A DNA stretch of 64,000 nucleotides from Hymenopellis radicata (Eukaryota; Basidiomycota; Agaricomycetes; Agaricales; Physalacriaceae), in the NCBI GenBank assembly GCA_015501595.1, contig JADNRX010000033.1, forward strand, positions 186,001-250,000. The letters run 5' to 3'. Each line of letters opens with the position of its first letter. Position 1 is the first letter of the stretch. The notes under the pieces are model-generated. The model was given only the letters and a program-made list of their open reading frames with translations, was not told the origin of the DNA and searched no databases. Positions 11,001-23,167 of the stretch are shown here, one piece after another. The position numbers were made by a program, and so were the translations under genes.

Positions 11001-14000
11001 AAATATGAACATGACTGCCAAATAGATTCTGAAGTACAAGAGCCAGATATTACATCTGTTGCATGTTCTCGTTGAGAAATCCAAAAGCGAGCGGGGCTAC
11101 AGCGGAACCGGCCGACTGATTGGGCGGATTCTCCATACCCTTGTTGGTATCTATCCCATCAACAGTCGCTTTGTGAATTCTGACGAATGGGCGAGTAAAG
11201 GTATCTATTCGACGCGACCTGATCCTCCTTCTGTTCTTTCTCACGCGCCTATTCAGAATTCGAACAAGATCATAATCTTCACTGGGGGCGCCTATGCACT
11301 GCCCAGGACGTCACTGTCGAATGGCACGGTGAGCTTCAAATGTTATGACACCTATTAGTAAGCTGAAGCGATTCACAGTACCGTCCGATAGTGAAATTGC
11401 ATTTGTGCTCGAAATCCTGGACGAGCTGCACACACCACTCCTGAACAAGGTAGAAGAGCTTGTGACTCGCACACAATCTTGGAACAGCAGCGATCGTAAC
11501 GATTTCTGCAGGTGCGTGCGCATCATTTGTGTGAAAAACCTCGTTGACAATCATTCAGGTATCTGAACACCTGTCGCTCGATATGGGGTGGTCTTTCTAC
11601 CTTCATTCAAGATCTTCCAAAGGAGGTTATCAATCCTTGTATTAACGAAGAGACGGAATCCTCCGACCTACTCGTCTCATTTCTGCCTATGAACGCGGGA
11701 TTTGTCCTCCGTAATCCATCTGATCCTCGCTATGTCAAGGCGTCCGCTCATCGAACCAGGTTTGGAGTGGTCTCCAGAAATGCTGCGTCAACCCTCCGTC
11801 AGCAAACTGAAGGGGAAGATCACATCGACGCAGTTATCAATGTCGTCAAAGCCATGGATTCTTTCCTTCTCGACTATGGAATGGGAAAGGAGAGTTTCGA
11901 ATCCGTTCAGAAGAGCTACGTTCAGGCTCGCGAGTAAGCCGTCCATCATTTCAAGTATGATCGCCCTTCTGACCAACATGTAGTACGACGCGTATCTGGA
12001 ATGGGCAGAAAGAGAACACACGCTCTACTTTCGTCAAGCGGGCACAGATGTATCACTGCAGTCGTGTGTACATGCACGCATTGTATCGTCGTCGATCTCG
12101 ACTCGATGATGAACTCATTCAGGAAGTTCTTGAGTTGTCGCTTTCTCCGTATACAAGGGTCAGGCGGTGAGTCTTAACTGTATAGAAGAAGGTTGGTCAT
12201 CTAACCCATCGCTTCTCAGTCAGTCGCAGTCAGTGCTACACAACATCTTCGGAGTAAGTTCAACAAGCAGTTATTCGCAGCGACCTAACGTGCCCATCGC
12301 CTAGTATTATGTCCGATCGACGCGTTTTGCGTTACCTTCACTATTTGACGCGCTTGAGCGTGGATCGGATCCTGATAGAATGAAGGGAGCACTCTATGTC
12401 TTATGGAATAAGGGCATCGGTAAGGTCTAGTTATTTTATGGTACCAGTGCGCGACTGAGCGTTCCTCTTAGCGTCCTACGCCTTGAGTGGTAAGCCTCAG
12501 AGAAAAGAAGTACCGCGAGAACTGAGCAATTTTTCTCTACAGATCAAAGCGCCCATAGTCGCTATCTGGTTTCGCTTCTCGAATGCCAACATGAAGAAAA
12601 GGTATGTCACACTTCCTAATTCATCACTCAGATACGATCTGACAATGTTCTAGCCATCTATCCAGAAACTTGTCAACAACCTGGCGAGCGACTGCCTACC
12701 CCATCTTCACGAGGATGCGATACACACTGATGCATATGACCTTGCAACTCCTCGGGTTGACGAGGCGATCCGAGATCTGGAGTCTGAGTTCACGGCATCC
12801 TTTGTAAATGGGAATCTCCTCCAGGAAGCGACCGACAAGACCTATCTGCGCGTCTCGAACCGCAACGAGCTGTATTCCCGCACGGCAAGTCTCGCTTGGG
12901 CAGGTTCAACTTCATTGTGAACTGACACATCCGCAGATTGCGTCGATCCTGGGCATCGCGTCCGGCTCGCAGACACACGTATGTTCGCTACACATTCTCA
13001 GGGTGCCGCATGCGACTTACCGCTTTCATGCAGTGGCGCTATGTTCAAATGGCGTGCCGTTTTCTGGTTTCCTTGATGCGGAGAGATACACCAGTCTCTG
13101 ACGAGGTTGCTCAGTTTTTGCTTCGTCATTCAACTAGTCCTCAGCCGACTATCGCCGCAGAGGCGCAACGGTAAGTAATTTGTTGGAACGTCCGCCACAT
13201 GCTCATGGTAGTACGGCTAGCGGGATAACTCGCCTTCTAAAATTCGTTAATCTCCGTACATTTTCGGCTTCGACTTCGGACCTCTGGCTACATGGTTGGG
13301 TCAATCCTCTAGCTCAAGACGTCGTCGTCTCTAGTCCATCTGCGTTTATCGAGCTGCTCCAACGTCCAGTCACGGACGAATTCTCGTCGTTTGTCATGTC
13401 CCACTCATGAAGAAAGGTATTAATCGTCTTTCAGGCCCTATGTTGACAAGATACGAACCGGCTTTATTGCTTGGTCCCCGACGGTGAAAGGATATAAGGC
13501 AGTAACCAATGATTCAGAGCCATTTGTGTGGGATACGAAGTCTTCAGCCTCGCTGAATGCTATCCGTCGTGGAATTAGCAGCGAGAATTATTTCAAAGAT
13601 TTACTTGCGCTTTGGAGTCAAGAGTCTTCGAGGACTGGAACTCTTGAGTTACGTTCTGACCATGTGACTTTCATCAAACGTTTGGGTGAGCAAAGCCTCG
13701 ATTTCCTGTTACCTATCTCACTTCCTCCGAAACAGCAAAAACGTATTCATATGAAGCTCTGGCCCCACTTTTCGAAATCATGGAGTCTCTGTTGTCGGAT
13801 AGTGACAAGCACAAACAACGTGCTGGCGGAGAAGTGTTGACCGGCCTCGTACGAGGTTGGTTCACCCGTTACTTGTCGTCAAAGATGGCGTTGTGATTGA
13901 CACGGCTTTCCAGGTTGCAAACACTGGACGAAGACTTCGAGCGAAAAATTATGGACCTGGATACGTAGCCGATTGGACGCTATATTCGCTGAGATTAAAC

Positions 14001-15915
14001 CAGAGACTCTGACATTCTGGGAAACTGCAATAGGCGTGGGTAGCTCTCTCCGAGACGATACCTAACTGAAATTCGTTGCAGCATATGCTGGAGGACCGCG
14101 ATCCTCGACGGAACCAGCCCTTGGTCGATTGGATCTTCTCTCTCTCTCTGGACTTTAGTGGAGACTCAGCCTTCCAAAGTGAGCTGCGGCGTCTTGTATA
14201 CGAGTGTTCTCTGACGTCGTATAACTATTCAGTGAGCAAGGCGTTGAGTACATTTGCAACGTTAGTTGATTCGGCCGACCATGCCCTCGGGCGAAAAGCC
14301 GATACATACATCGACTCGTTTTTCGCCAACGCAAACACAAATTACGCGGAGGGAAGTCGTTTGGCTGGTTCTCGCGCTCTATCATAACTCGCCCATTCAG
14401 ATCCGGCTCCTCATAACACATAACTTGTGTTCTTTGATGTACTTGCAGTGGCGCCCCGTCTACGATTCTGTCACTTTGTTTTTAGATGCGTGCCATAACT
14501 CAGAGGATCCGTTGCTCATTCGGTACGCCTGGCGTCTTATTAGAATTGCCATCGGCTGATTACAGTCTAGGCAAACGCCTTACCGCGAACGAATAAGCAA
14601 GATTTTAAGCCAACTGGCTCAATCGAGGGAACAACGTTTGCCGCCTCCATGGTCCAACAAGTCTGAAGTACGCCCTGTTTCCCGTTTCTTTGACTAAAGA
14701 GCTCAATTTTTCCAAGTACGACAAAGTTGCGCTGACATGTAAGTGTGACCTACTCCCTTGAAGTTCAGACGCTCATCTCTATCGCATGTAGTGCTTCAAT
14801 GGATGTGGGTCTCCTCTTATAGCCCAAACGCGCCGTCGGCGCTTCCGTACATGGTGGATTTGATGTTCGTACCTCTGCCCATTCCGTTGTACGAAGTTCT
14901 TAACATTCTTAGGCCTGAGATATTCCGCATGATCGAATTCAATGATAACGCAGAGCTTCAAACGTATTCCACCGCTGTTCTCTATGTTCTATCGGCTTTC
15001 ACTCCTCCTACTGAGTACATTCCGATCATCCTGAACAACTTCGTGTCTGCTATTAAATCAGCGACGGTACTGAGACCTCCGATCATGCGTCATGGAGGGA
15101 CTAACTTCCTTTTTTAGTCTTACCGCATCCGTCTTCGCGCCCTCCCGTCGCTCGTTGTGTTCTTTTACAGAAATCTCTTATCGATAAAACCTGCCGGTGT
15201 CAACAGTGTCATGGAGATGCTCCTGACCTGTCTATCCGATGAGAATGTGGAAGTACGCATGAAGGCTTCGGAGGCGCTCTCGGGCATCGTCCGATGCTCG
15301 CAACGGCAGAGTATCATCCAACTGAAGGTGGATCCGGTTCTAACGACGCTTTGGATTGTATTATTGACGGCTCACTTAGAATCGATTCGCTTCGACAATA
15401 CGCAAAGCCAAGATACCTGATAGGCAGGACCCTACTTATGGAGAATCGTTACGAAAACTCCATTCAGCGATATTGGGCTTATGTGCATTAATCGACAGTT
15501 TCCCATACTCTGTTGAGCCTTGGATGCCAGCTCTAACCGAAGGTAAGTCCAGCATTTTTTGAGATGTCTCTTTTTGACTCCCTTCTTCAGTTCTCGCGCC
15601 GCATGCTACAGATCCAGTTCCTATCTCTACGACGGTACGAAAATGTGCTTCTGAATTCAAGAAGGTAAGCTATCAGTTCTTCTCTCGACCTCAAGCTCGC
15701 TGACTTGGGGTTCTCGCAGACTCACCAGGCAAGTACTCGAGCTTCATACCATTTACCGTCGCTCAACAGTTATACAGGATACGTGGCACAAGGATCAATT
15801 AGCTTTCGACGAAGACCAGTTACAGAGTCTCTCCACCATGCTCGTGAGTGTAGCGATTTGTGGATGAGCAGACATTCAATTCTTGAAACAGATTGGTACA
15901 TCTTACTATGCGTGA
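8092..15915 (+). CDS. BLM10: Proteasome activator BLM10/PA200 (PSME4), copy 1
   Basis: Giant HEAT-repeat solenoid that caps the 20S proteasome, opens its gate and promotes degradation of small or acetylated substrates. The N-terminus (MDIVLTAFLSDLSPQ) leads into IVGKIYICAKSQNWLVLTTW and YPMPKTTRAKLVRLYYELCL, then ARVIRSWADMLNRLISNKSG, the classic PA200 opening. Homology continues through SDQLFDLILNMAFDYAST, QTLAKFLPFCMAQVEEEL and NDFCRYL to the C-terminal DTWHKDQLAFDEDQLQSLST. The last exon (15892-15915) encodes IGTSYYA, so the protein ends Tyr-Tyr-Ala, the HbYX motif that inserts between 20S alpha subunits. I estimate 1,900-2,000 residues over more than 25 exons, including a 9-nt microexon at 15720-15728. 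The 8092 ATG is preferred because it is first and closely follows a TATA box. A second family member lies at the right edge of the window. Confidence 0.94.
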
Positions 15916-17467
15916 AGCCTTGATATATTGTATAAGCGCACCAGTGTACACTAACGTTAGAATACTTAGCGCCGTAATAACCGTCCATTTTCTACCTTAT
16001 CGATGTGCTCCCTTGGGCTGGTCCGAAAACAGGGTGGGTTCGCCAAACGAAACGTCATGGAACAACATGCTTTCACCATGTTGCCCCTCAATTTTACATG
16101 GCCCTTGCAAAGTGGTGCAAACTAAGCCCTCTTTATTTTGCGACGGAGAAATACGAGATAGGAGATCCCATGCTGATGCGAGTGTGTCCGCTTGGGCCAT
16201 TGCGGAATGCAGGCTCACGCCGACGTAAACCGTTGATATTTCCAGGTTACTCTCAATGAGAGTTTGCTTCCGTGGCAGTCCCGATTCCCGATTCCCGGCT
16301 ATAGACATAGCGATCAGGTTCGGCACCTTTAAACGGAAGATACGGATCTGAGCAGGATCTGAGACAAGCTCAAACTTATGAGCAGGCGGTTAGCAGGGGA
16401 ACAGGATGAGGACTACAAATGCAGTAAGACAAAGTAACGATAATCGGCATCGATCAACATCTCGGACGTCTCGAGGCATTGAAATTAAAGAACATACTAA
16501 AGGAAGTACATGAGGCGGTTCTCCGAAAGCAAAGGAGAAAGCAAGTAGCACGGAGATTGAACTTGGATTGATGAGCGGCTGATGTTCTGGTACTTTACAG
16601 ATGGCAGACTAAACATTCCATGACACGTAGAAGGCTAAGATCAGCATCGATTGTGCTTTCTGGGGGTGGTATGCGGTGCACCATCAACTGTGCAAGTGTA
16701 TCAGAGCATGGTGACCTAATGGCACGCGATCAACACGTGTTGTCGAAGTATGCGAGTCGTAGTGGCAAAGAAAGAGCTAGGGAGCCAAAGAAGGAAGCAG
16801 ATAGTACTGAGAATGAAGGAGCATGTTCAGCCTGAGCGGTGAGTTCGGAAGTCGGCAGCGCAACGGCAGCGGGACTCGGTTCGAACGTTCCCAAATAGGA
16901 AACACAGCCACCGACGGCGTTGGATTTGTTTTAGCGTTGTTGTTGTTGCCTTTGTCGCTGTCCAGCTCGACGTCGACGGTTTCTCCGCATCGTTCCCCAC
17001 AGCAAAGCCCCTGCAGCAATTGCGGCACCAGTAGAGCATTCAACGGCGGACGTGATTAATCATTGGTGAACGCACGGCACGTTGCCTGCGATCATCAAAA
17101 CCCAAAGCAAGCAGCCCTTTGCTCCAGGTCTTCCTTCTTAACCACAGCTCTCTCTGTGTCTCTTCCACGAGGGCACATTGCAGCGCTTTCTTCCACGACC
17201 TTGACCTTGACGACTTACGCTTTTTATACCTATCTGCCTCATAGTTCCCCAAAACCTCGCTGCCGTCGTCGTCGTCGACGACAACGTCTGCAGCTCTATC
17301 TATCGCTCAATTACGCCCTCCACCATCTACCCATTGACCTCCTCATCCATCTTTTTATCAACGCATTCATCGGAAAATCTCCGCCCATAATTAACTCATC
17401 GGTTCGTCACCAAACTGTTGCCCCAGCTTCTGGCGCTGACCAACACGTGTTTGCCGTGCAGTATTAA
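15916..17467. other. Intergenic region and upstream region of the CCCH gene
   Basis: Between the BLM10 stop and the CCCH start I find no translation resembling a known protein. The open frames at 15997-16326 (minus) and 16005-16259 (plus) overlap each other, have no recognisable domain and lack a conserved splice pattern. The part after about 17050 becomes pyrimidine-rich and is probably promoter and 5' leader of the CCCH gene. No repeat or tRNA was seen. Confidence 0.5.
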
Positions 17468-20165
17468 ATGCACGACGTTGTGACGACTTCAACAGCCCAG
17501 AAAAGTTTCTTTCTCAACACTCAAGACGATCTACTGCCCGCTATCAGTATCACGAATAGACCCCACACTACCGACACGAATTCCTGGCACGACTCCGATT
17601 CTGACCAGACATCAGAGGTGAGCACACTTTACCGGGCATCCCTTCGTATAACTGACTCGAAGCCGCGTAGACTTGGCCACCCAAGAACGACAACAGTCCT
17701 CAGCCTGTCCACACCTTCCGTCCAACAGGCATTCAAACTCGCTCTTATCACTCCAAAATGTCTTCCCTTTCCGATGCTGCCGCGGCTGGCAGTAACCACT
17801 GGCTCTTCAATGCGAACGGCCAACTCGTAGACGTTGATTCTGAATCTGCTTCCGCAAGCTGGGACTTAGCCGACGAAATTGTTCGGCTCAAGATCGGCGA
17901 CGTTGCGGGAGAAAATGGCGAAGACGCTACTATTCGGACACCTCCCAAGAAGCTAACAAACTCTCTCGCCCACCTCACAGAGACTAGTCCTCTCGAGACG
18001 TCGTCCGCTAACAGTGTCGACTCTTCGCCTCCCTCCGATCATCAGATCACAATTTCGCATTCGCGCGGATCGTCCACAGACACGACCGAGTCCAGCTCTC
18101 AGGATTCTGCTCTCTCGGCCGCTAGTAACACTCTGCTCTCCAATTCGATTCATGGCACTCCGCCCTCTGAGTTGAAAGAGCGCCCACATTCTTTTAGCGG
18201 TGGCCTATCTACCGCCGACTTGCGCCGCCTTCAGCAAGCAGGAGATGGTGTCGGAAATGATGGTTCCGACTTGCATCTCCAACAGCAGCAACAATGGATG
18301 CAGTATCGTGAACCAGGCGGGGAACAACTACCATATCCCTCATTGACCAACAGCACGGTCTCTATTCATCGCCCTCAGGCTCAACCCCCGCAGCTTTTCG
18401 ACTACCGATCCACTGCCCAGGGTGGACGAGACGATCTTCAGATTGATTATAATCTCCAGCAGCGCAATTTTAATCCTCTGCCTCCATCAGGCATGCCATC
18501 TGCACCTCAAGCCGCCCCTTCCTTCGTTCAGCGGCCTGCTAACGGTGTCCCAATGCAGTATCGTCAACCTGTTCGTGGTTATCCCCAGCAGCCAGGTCTT
18601 ATTCCTAGTCCCCCTGCTATGGGATACCCCGCCGGCCACACCACCCATATGTCTTTGGGGAACTCGCAGCAAATGTACGACATGATGGTGCCTTCTCACG
18701 ACAACCCGGCTGTGTCCCGTGTGCAACAACAGCACACTGTGTTCCGCGGTGCGCACCACCATTCTGCTTCCGATCCGTCGACGTTACGAGAGCCTCAACT
18801 GGCTTTGATGGGCGGTAATATGCCATATGCGGCGGGCATTTACCCTCCTGGCATGACGGCTCCTCCATCAATGCCGATGTATCCTAGCCAGTATTACGGG
18901 CAAGAAGCTTATGCTCGTGGTGATCCTGCCATGGCTGCTCGATTGCAAGCTCAATATACGGGCTCTTACGGTATGATCCCACCTCAGCTTGACGGAGGTC
19001 TTTCCAGTCCTACGAGCGTCACAAGTGGAGGACAGAATGGGCCCAGCGCCAACAACAGGAAATTGGGTCTGTACAAGACCGAGCTTTGTCGTAGCTGGGA
19101 GGAGAAGGGTAGTTGTCGGTACGGTGCCAAGTGTCAGTTTGCGCACGGAGAGGAGGAATTACGGAAAGTTTCGCGTCACCCGAAAGTTAGTAAACTTTCC
19201 CTCTATCACCTAAACCCGCTAATTTTATCTGCGTGCTCTAGTACAAGACGGAAATCTGCAGAGTAAGTCTATGGCCATATTGTTGCGTCTATTCTAATGG
19301 CATGTTGTAGACGTTCTGGGTGTCCGGTTCCTGTCCTTACGGCAAGAGGTGCTGTTTCATCCATACCGAGTTGCCTGCGGCGGGTGGCGCCACGCCTCAG
19401 GACGCACCTCCCCCCGCCGCTCCGCGTCCAGATGGTCGTGCGCGCTCTTTGAGCACCAACAGCGATCCGAATGAGGGCGGCGTGTCACTCTTAGCTCGGA
19501 TTTCTGCGAAGCGTAATCAAGATTCAACAACGCCTGTGGACATGAACTCCACCAATGGTTATCAGTTCACTCGTCCTCCGACCGGCTCTTTGAGAGTTGA
19601 TACATCTACTTTGGATGCGGCAGCTTCGATGAAGCAAAACAAGTCGGCTTATCCTGCTTTTGCCAGTAATGGTGTTCTTCTGCCCAATGTCGACCACAAA
19701 GGCGCAAAGTCGCCTGCCCCAGTCACGGCGGGTCCAGACCTAGGCAGACATAACAATTCGAGGATGGAGATCGTAGGGTATAATCAGGTACGTTGACACA
19801 TCCTTACAAGTTCATTTTCGACACTCATACTATTCAAGCGTGTCAACACATCCGCTACACCACCGTCCAATGTCCGACATTCATTCAACGGGACTGAGGA
19901 AGTCAACTTTACCCCCTCCCAACCTACGCCTGGGCATTCTTACACGTTGTCCAGCGATAGTACCGGACCACCACAGCGTGCCTCAGGGCATGTTCGCGCA
20001 GGTAGCGCGGGTAATTGGGGCAGCTTCTCTCGCAGTAATCACCTCTCCTCGGCCTCGTTTTCGCACGGGCCAAGTGGAAGTGGCGATGGCTCGATAAACT
20101 CTCCTTGGTCTACCACCGAAGTGACCATGGGCGGACCACGTCTCCACGAGAAGGCATGGGCGTGA
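17468..20165 (+). CDS. Tandem CCCH zinc-finger mRNA-binding protein, TTP/Zfs1/Cth family
   Basis: Binds AU-rich elements in mRNA 3' ends and promotes decay. Two fingers with C-x8-C-x5-C-x3-H spacing are present: [15 protein letters not shown] with [10 protein letters not shown] (about 19072-19145), then YKTEICR spliced to [18 protein letters not shown] (about 19240-19365). Each is preceded by the family's YKTE lead-in. The long N-terminal arm is low-complexity and rich in Ser, Gln, Pro and Tyr. The C-terminus is Ser/Gly-rich and ends [11 protein letters not shown] place the start at 17468 because splicing a 53-nt intron at 17618-17670 (donor GTGAGC, acceptor GCGTAG) joins an upstream exon beginning [13 protein letters not shown] in frame to the main exon. 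The ATG at 17758 ([11 protein letters not shown]) is the alternative start and would remove about 79 residues without affecting the fingers. Confidence 0.9.
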
Positions 20166-20624
20166 GGTCACCGTGCTGCGCATGGGTTTCTTATGAACTA
20201 CTTTATCTCTTTCTTTCACCTGCTTCTCTTGAATATGACTGCCGCGCAGGATCGGACAATGTTCTTTGCTCACCCTCGTACACTACCATTTCCTCGTCGT
20301 CGCTGCGTCGGATCCTCATACATACGCTTTCTCGCCTCCTCCTTCCATCTCCCGCCAGAAAATCAAGGCAACTGCCATTTTCCTCTATTTTCTCTTTGAT
20401 TGTCAGTACTTACTAGGGCTATACTTTATCTCACCCAGTTTGCATAGCATTATCGTCGTCATCAGCAATATGTTTTTATTCATCTCACTCAATATCATTC
20501 TTGTTAACCTATCGAACACTCGCGGCGCTGCCGCTCCCCAGTTCTTTGTGTCGACTCCAAGTTCAATTGCCCTTTCAGACGACTAAAGCAGTGTATTACT
20601 TAGTCTAAGAAGCCTGATTGCTGT
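20166..20624. other. Convergent intergenic region between CCCH and choline kinase genes
   Basis: T-rich and pyrimidine-rich sequence that is probably the two facing 3' untranslated regions. Several frames are open by chance (for example 20266-20586 plus), but they show no domain and no conserved start. No repeat was seen. Confidence 0.5.
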
Positions 20625-22187
20625 CTATTTCGTTACAAGTGTAAGTGGCACACCCAAAGCCTGGATTTCTCGACGAAATCCTGCCATACGACACTGAGAA
20701 TAGCCCAAGTAGTCAAACTCCGGTTCCGCAAAACCATTTTCAAGATCCTCTCTGGCTTGAACAACACCCCATATGGCCCACATTGCGTGCGACGCCGGAC
20801 TCCAGAAGCGTACCTGGTCGTCGAGCAACTGGACGGCCTTTGTAAGCTCCGCTTCGCTCGTAGAAGGTATGCTTTGGCGAATGTAAGCGGTATAGAAATT
20901 GCGCCGTTCTTCCCTCGTCGGGTAACGAGCGGAATTAAGGAGATGAGGCGTCTCGCCGTGATAGTTTGCCGTCCATTCATGGAAGTGGTTGGCGATATCG
21001 TATGGAGCTGGGTTAGGGCCAGCGTATTCAAAATCGACGACGATTATCTAAACCCGAGCCACTGTCAGCGACCGCGGAACCTCTGGGCTGGAAAGCTGAC
21101 CTGATGGTGAGGAATGATGTCGTCTGGAGGGTTCGTCCGTCTGAGCAAGTTGCCGTATTGCGCATCATTGTGAGCGAAAACACGACGACTCGCTCCTTGC
21201 ACGTCATCGACAGTTGTCAACCAATTCAGGTAGGCTCTCCACTCAACTTGGAAGCGATCCAAGTCGAGGGCTTCGTGAATCTTGCTGGGCACTGCGGGAA
21301 GGTCAAGGACATCGCGCGCAAGGCCTAGCCAAGATTGGATGTTGACCTTGGCAGAAATATCCCAGCCCTTGCCCTCGCCTCTGTTATCCGGTGAGGTTTC
21401 CTCGATGACTTCGATATCGACCGAATGAAATTCTGCCATTCGAGATCCGATCCACGAGCTGATCTCCGGATCCCGCATATCATGTGCAGTGAGTGTTGTT
21501 GATTCAAAGAACTCTTCGAGTCGGCCATTCTCAAACGTGCCATAGACTCTTGGCCCAATGCTGTATTTCGACGAGAGTATGTGGAGTGTGTGAAGTTCAC
21601 GTGGACGCGATATGAGGGAGCCAGAGGAGGAGCCGTAGATGCGAAGGAGTAATGTCCGGACCTTGGACGACGTGGGATAGGACACGAAAAAGACGGCATT
21701 GGTCATAGAGCCGGACACCTTCTGGACTTTAATCCCTTGGGGAGTAATATCGGCTGCAGTCCAGGTTGATATATGTAAAGATTTGATGCAGGCAAGCAGC
21801 TGGGTCGCAAACTCTGGAGTCTTGTGACGCCTAGGAGAAAGAGGGCTTCATGAGCTTCGGGGAACACAAAGGAGCGGCAGAAGCAAACCATGAACACCGT
21901 AGCTGTTCTGATTATGATAGTCTGAATGTTTTAGAAGAAAATATTTCTCACCTAGCTTCCAGAACAGCAGCGGAGTGCCGCAGGCCCTCTTCAGTGACAA
22001 CTTCCACATCCTCAGTGTCTAATTGAATGGAGCTGACAGACGAGGCACCACGGCCGACGAATAGTTCCGCCAAACTTTTTACAGAACTTGCAGACAACCT
22101 GTGCACGAGAGGAGTCTGGTCGCTGCTGACAGACTGTGTAGAGGATATCGAGGGAGATATTACGGGGGAATAGTTGACGTTGACCAT
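20625..22187 (-). CDS. Choline/ethanolamine kinase
   Basis: ATP-dependent kinase making phosphocholine or phosphoethanolamine, the first step of the Kennedy pathway, in the cytosol. The N-terminal lobe shows VQKVSGSMTNAVFFVSYP and VRTLLLRIYGSSSGSLISRP. The middle has YSIGPRVYGTFENGRLEEFF, matching the choline-kinase glycine-rich and hinge region. The catalytic Brenner motif is VFAHNDAQYGNLLRR, and the choline-kinase motif is VVDFEYAGPNPAPYDIANHF with its metal-binding Asp. The C-terminus (LDDQVRFWSPASHAMWAIWG) matches the family's final helices. The start MVNVNYSPVISPS at 22187 is preferred. An in-frame upstream ATG at 22304 would add about 39 residues with no recognised homology. About six introns are present. 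The sequence does not decide between choline and ethanolamine preference. Confidence 0.9.
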
Positions 22188-23167
22188 CTTTGGGGTGGAG
22201 ACAGTGGTGGTAAGATGCAAGCGGCGTGTTAGGGCCCGATAAGAAATCTGGTCCATATGCAGCACTCGACGATTGATCTTGCTAAAATTTCCTCTCGCAA
22301 GCATACTACAGCGTCGCCCGGTAGGACGAAAAGAACGCTATAGTCGACGGAGTGGATGCAAGTTTCAATTTGGTTCCATGACGCTCCATTATTGAGGTCG
22401 TGTGCCAGAATGACGACAGTCCCGTGCTTGGCGTTTTTCCTCTCTGAGTCTCTCCATTTTTCCAAATCTAAATCTTAAAGGCAAACATTATTTAACCATA
22501 CCATCCTGTTAAATCTGCGTGCGAGTTACGATCCCTGCTCGCCAGTTCTTCTTTGGGATGTGTCTTTCACTTCACTTCTGATACTGACCAGCTTCTTACA
22601 TTCTTACAGGTCCGTTAGATGAAAAAGGTTTACAAGCGCCCCTTGAGTAGTATCGTAGATTCCGATGATAGCCAACTACGTGCCAATGTCTATCTATACG
22701 AAGCCATGTCGTAACTTACACGAGGGCTTGAGAACAGAAGCGCCGTCAGATCTCCTCACTCTCACTGGAACGTAACGTCTCCGGTCAGTTACGATCTCCT
22801 TAAACTTGCTCACGATCTCCGTTGGTCTATTCGGAGCATAAACGCTGCTTGTCTGTATCATGTGGTTCCGCAATGGAATCCGAGTCTTCGCCCTCGAAAA
22901 TCTGACGGTAGTTCATCATGCACTGTAGTCGTCGGTCTTCTAGTGCTCTGGTGCCCTGACTTCCTCAGGCAAGAAGCTTGTACACATTATTCTTTCCATG
23001 CATGTATGTACTCTAATCGTCGCGTGGAATTCGTCCGACACGTCAAACAGCGGTAGCCCCTGCCTCCGCTTTCTCACTCGCTAAGTTGTGAGTTGTTACA
23101 CTTGACAACGTCAGTTTCTTCATCATCAATGACATCTAGCCACGAGTTATAGGCACTGAAAGATAAA
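22188..23167. other. Intergenic, upstream of choline kinase and downstream of MFS gene
   Basis: No supported gene. The only open frames (22862-23056 plus, 22229-22465 minus) lack recognisable domains. The stretch should hold the choline kinase promoter and the 3' end of the MFS transcript. I saw no repeat or RNA gene. Confidence 0.4.

Noticed and set aside
15997..16326. 109-codon minus-strand open frame after BLM10
   Set aside because: No recognisable motif and no splice partners; left as intergenic.
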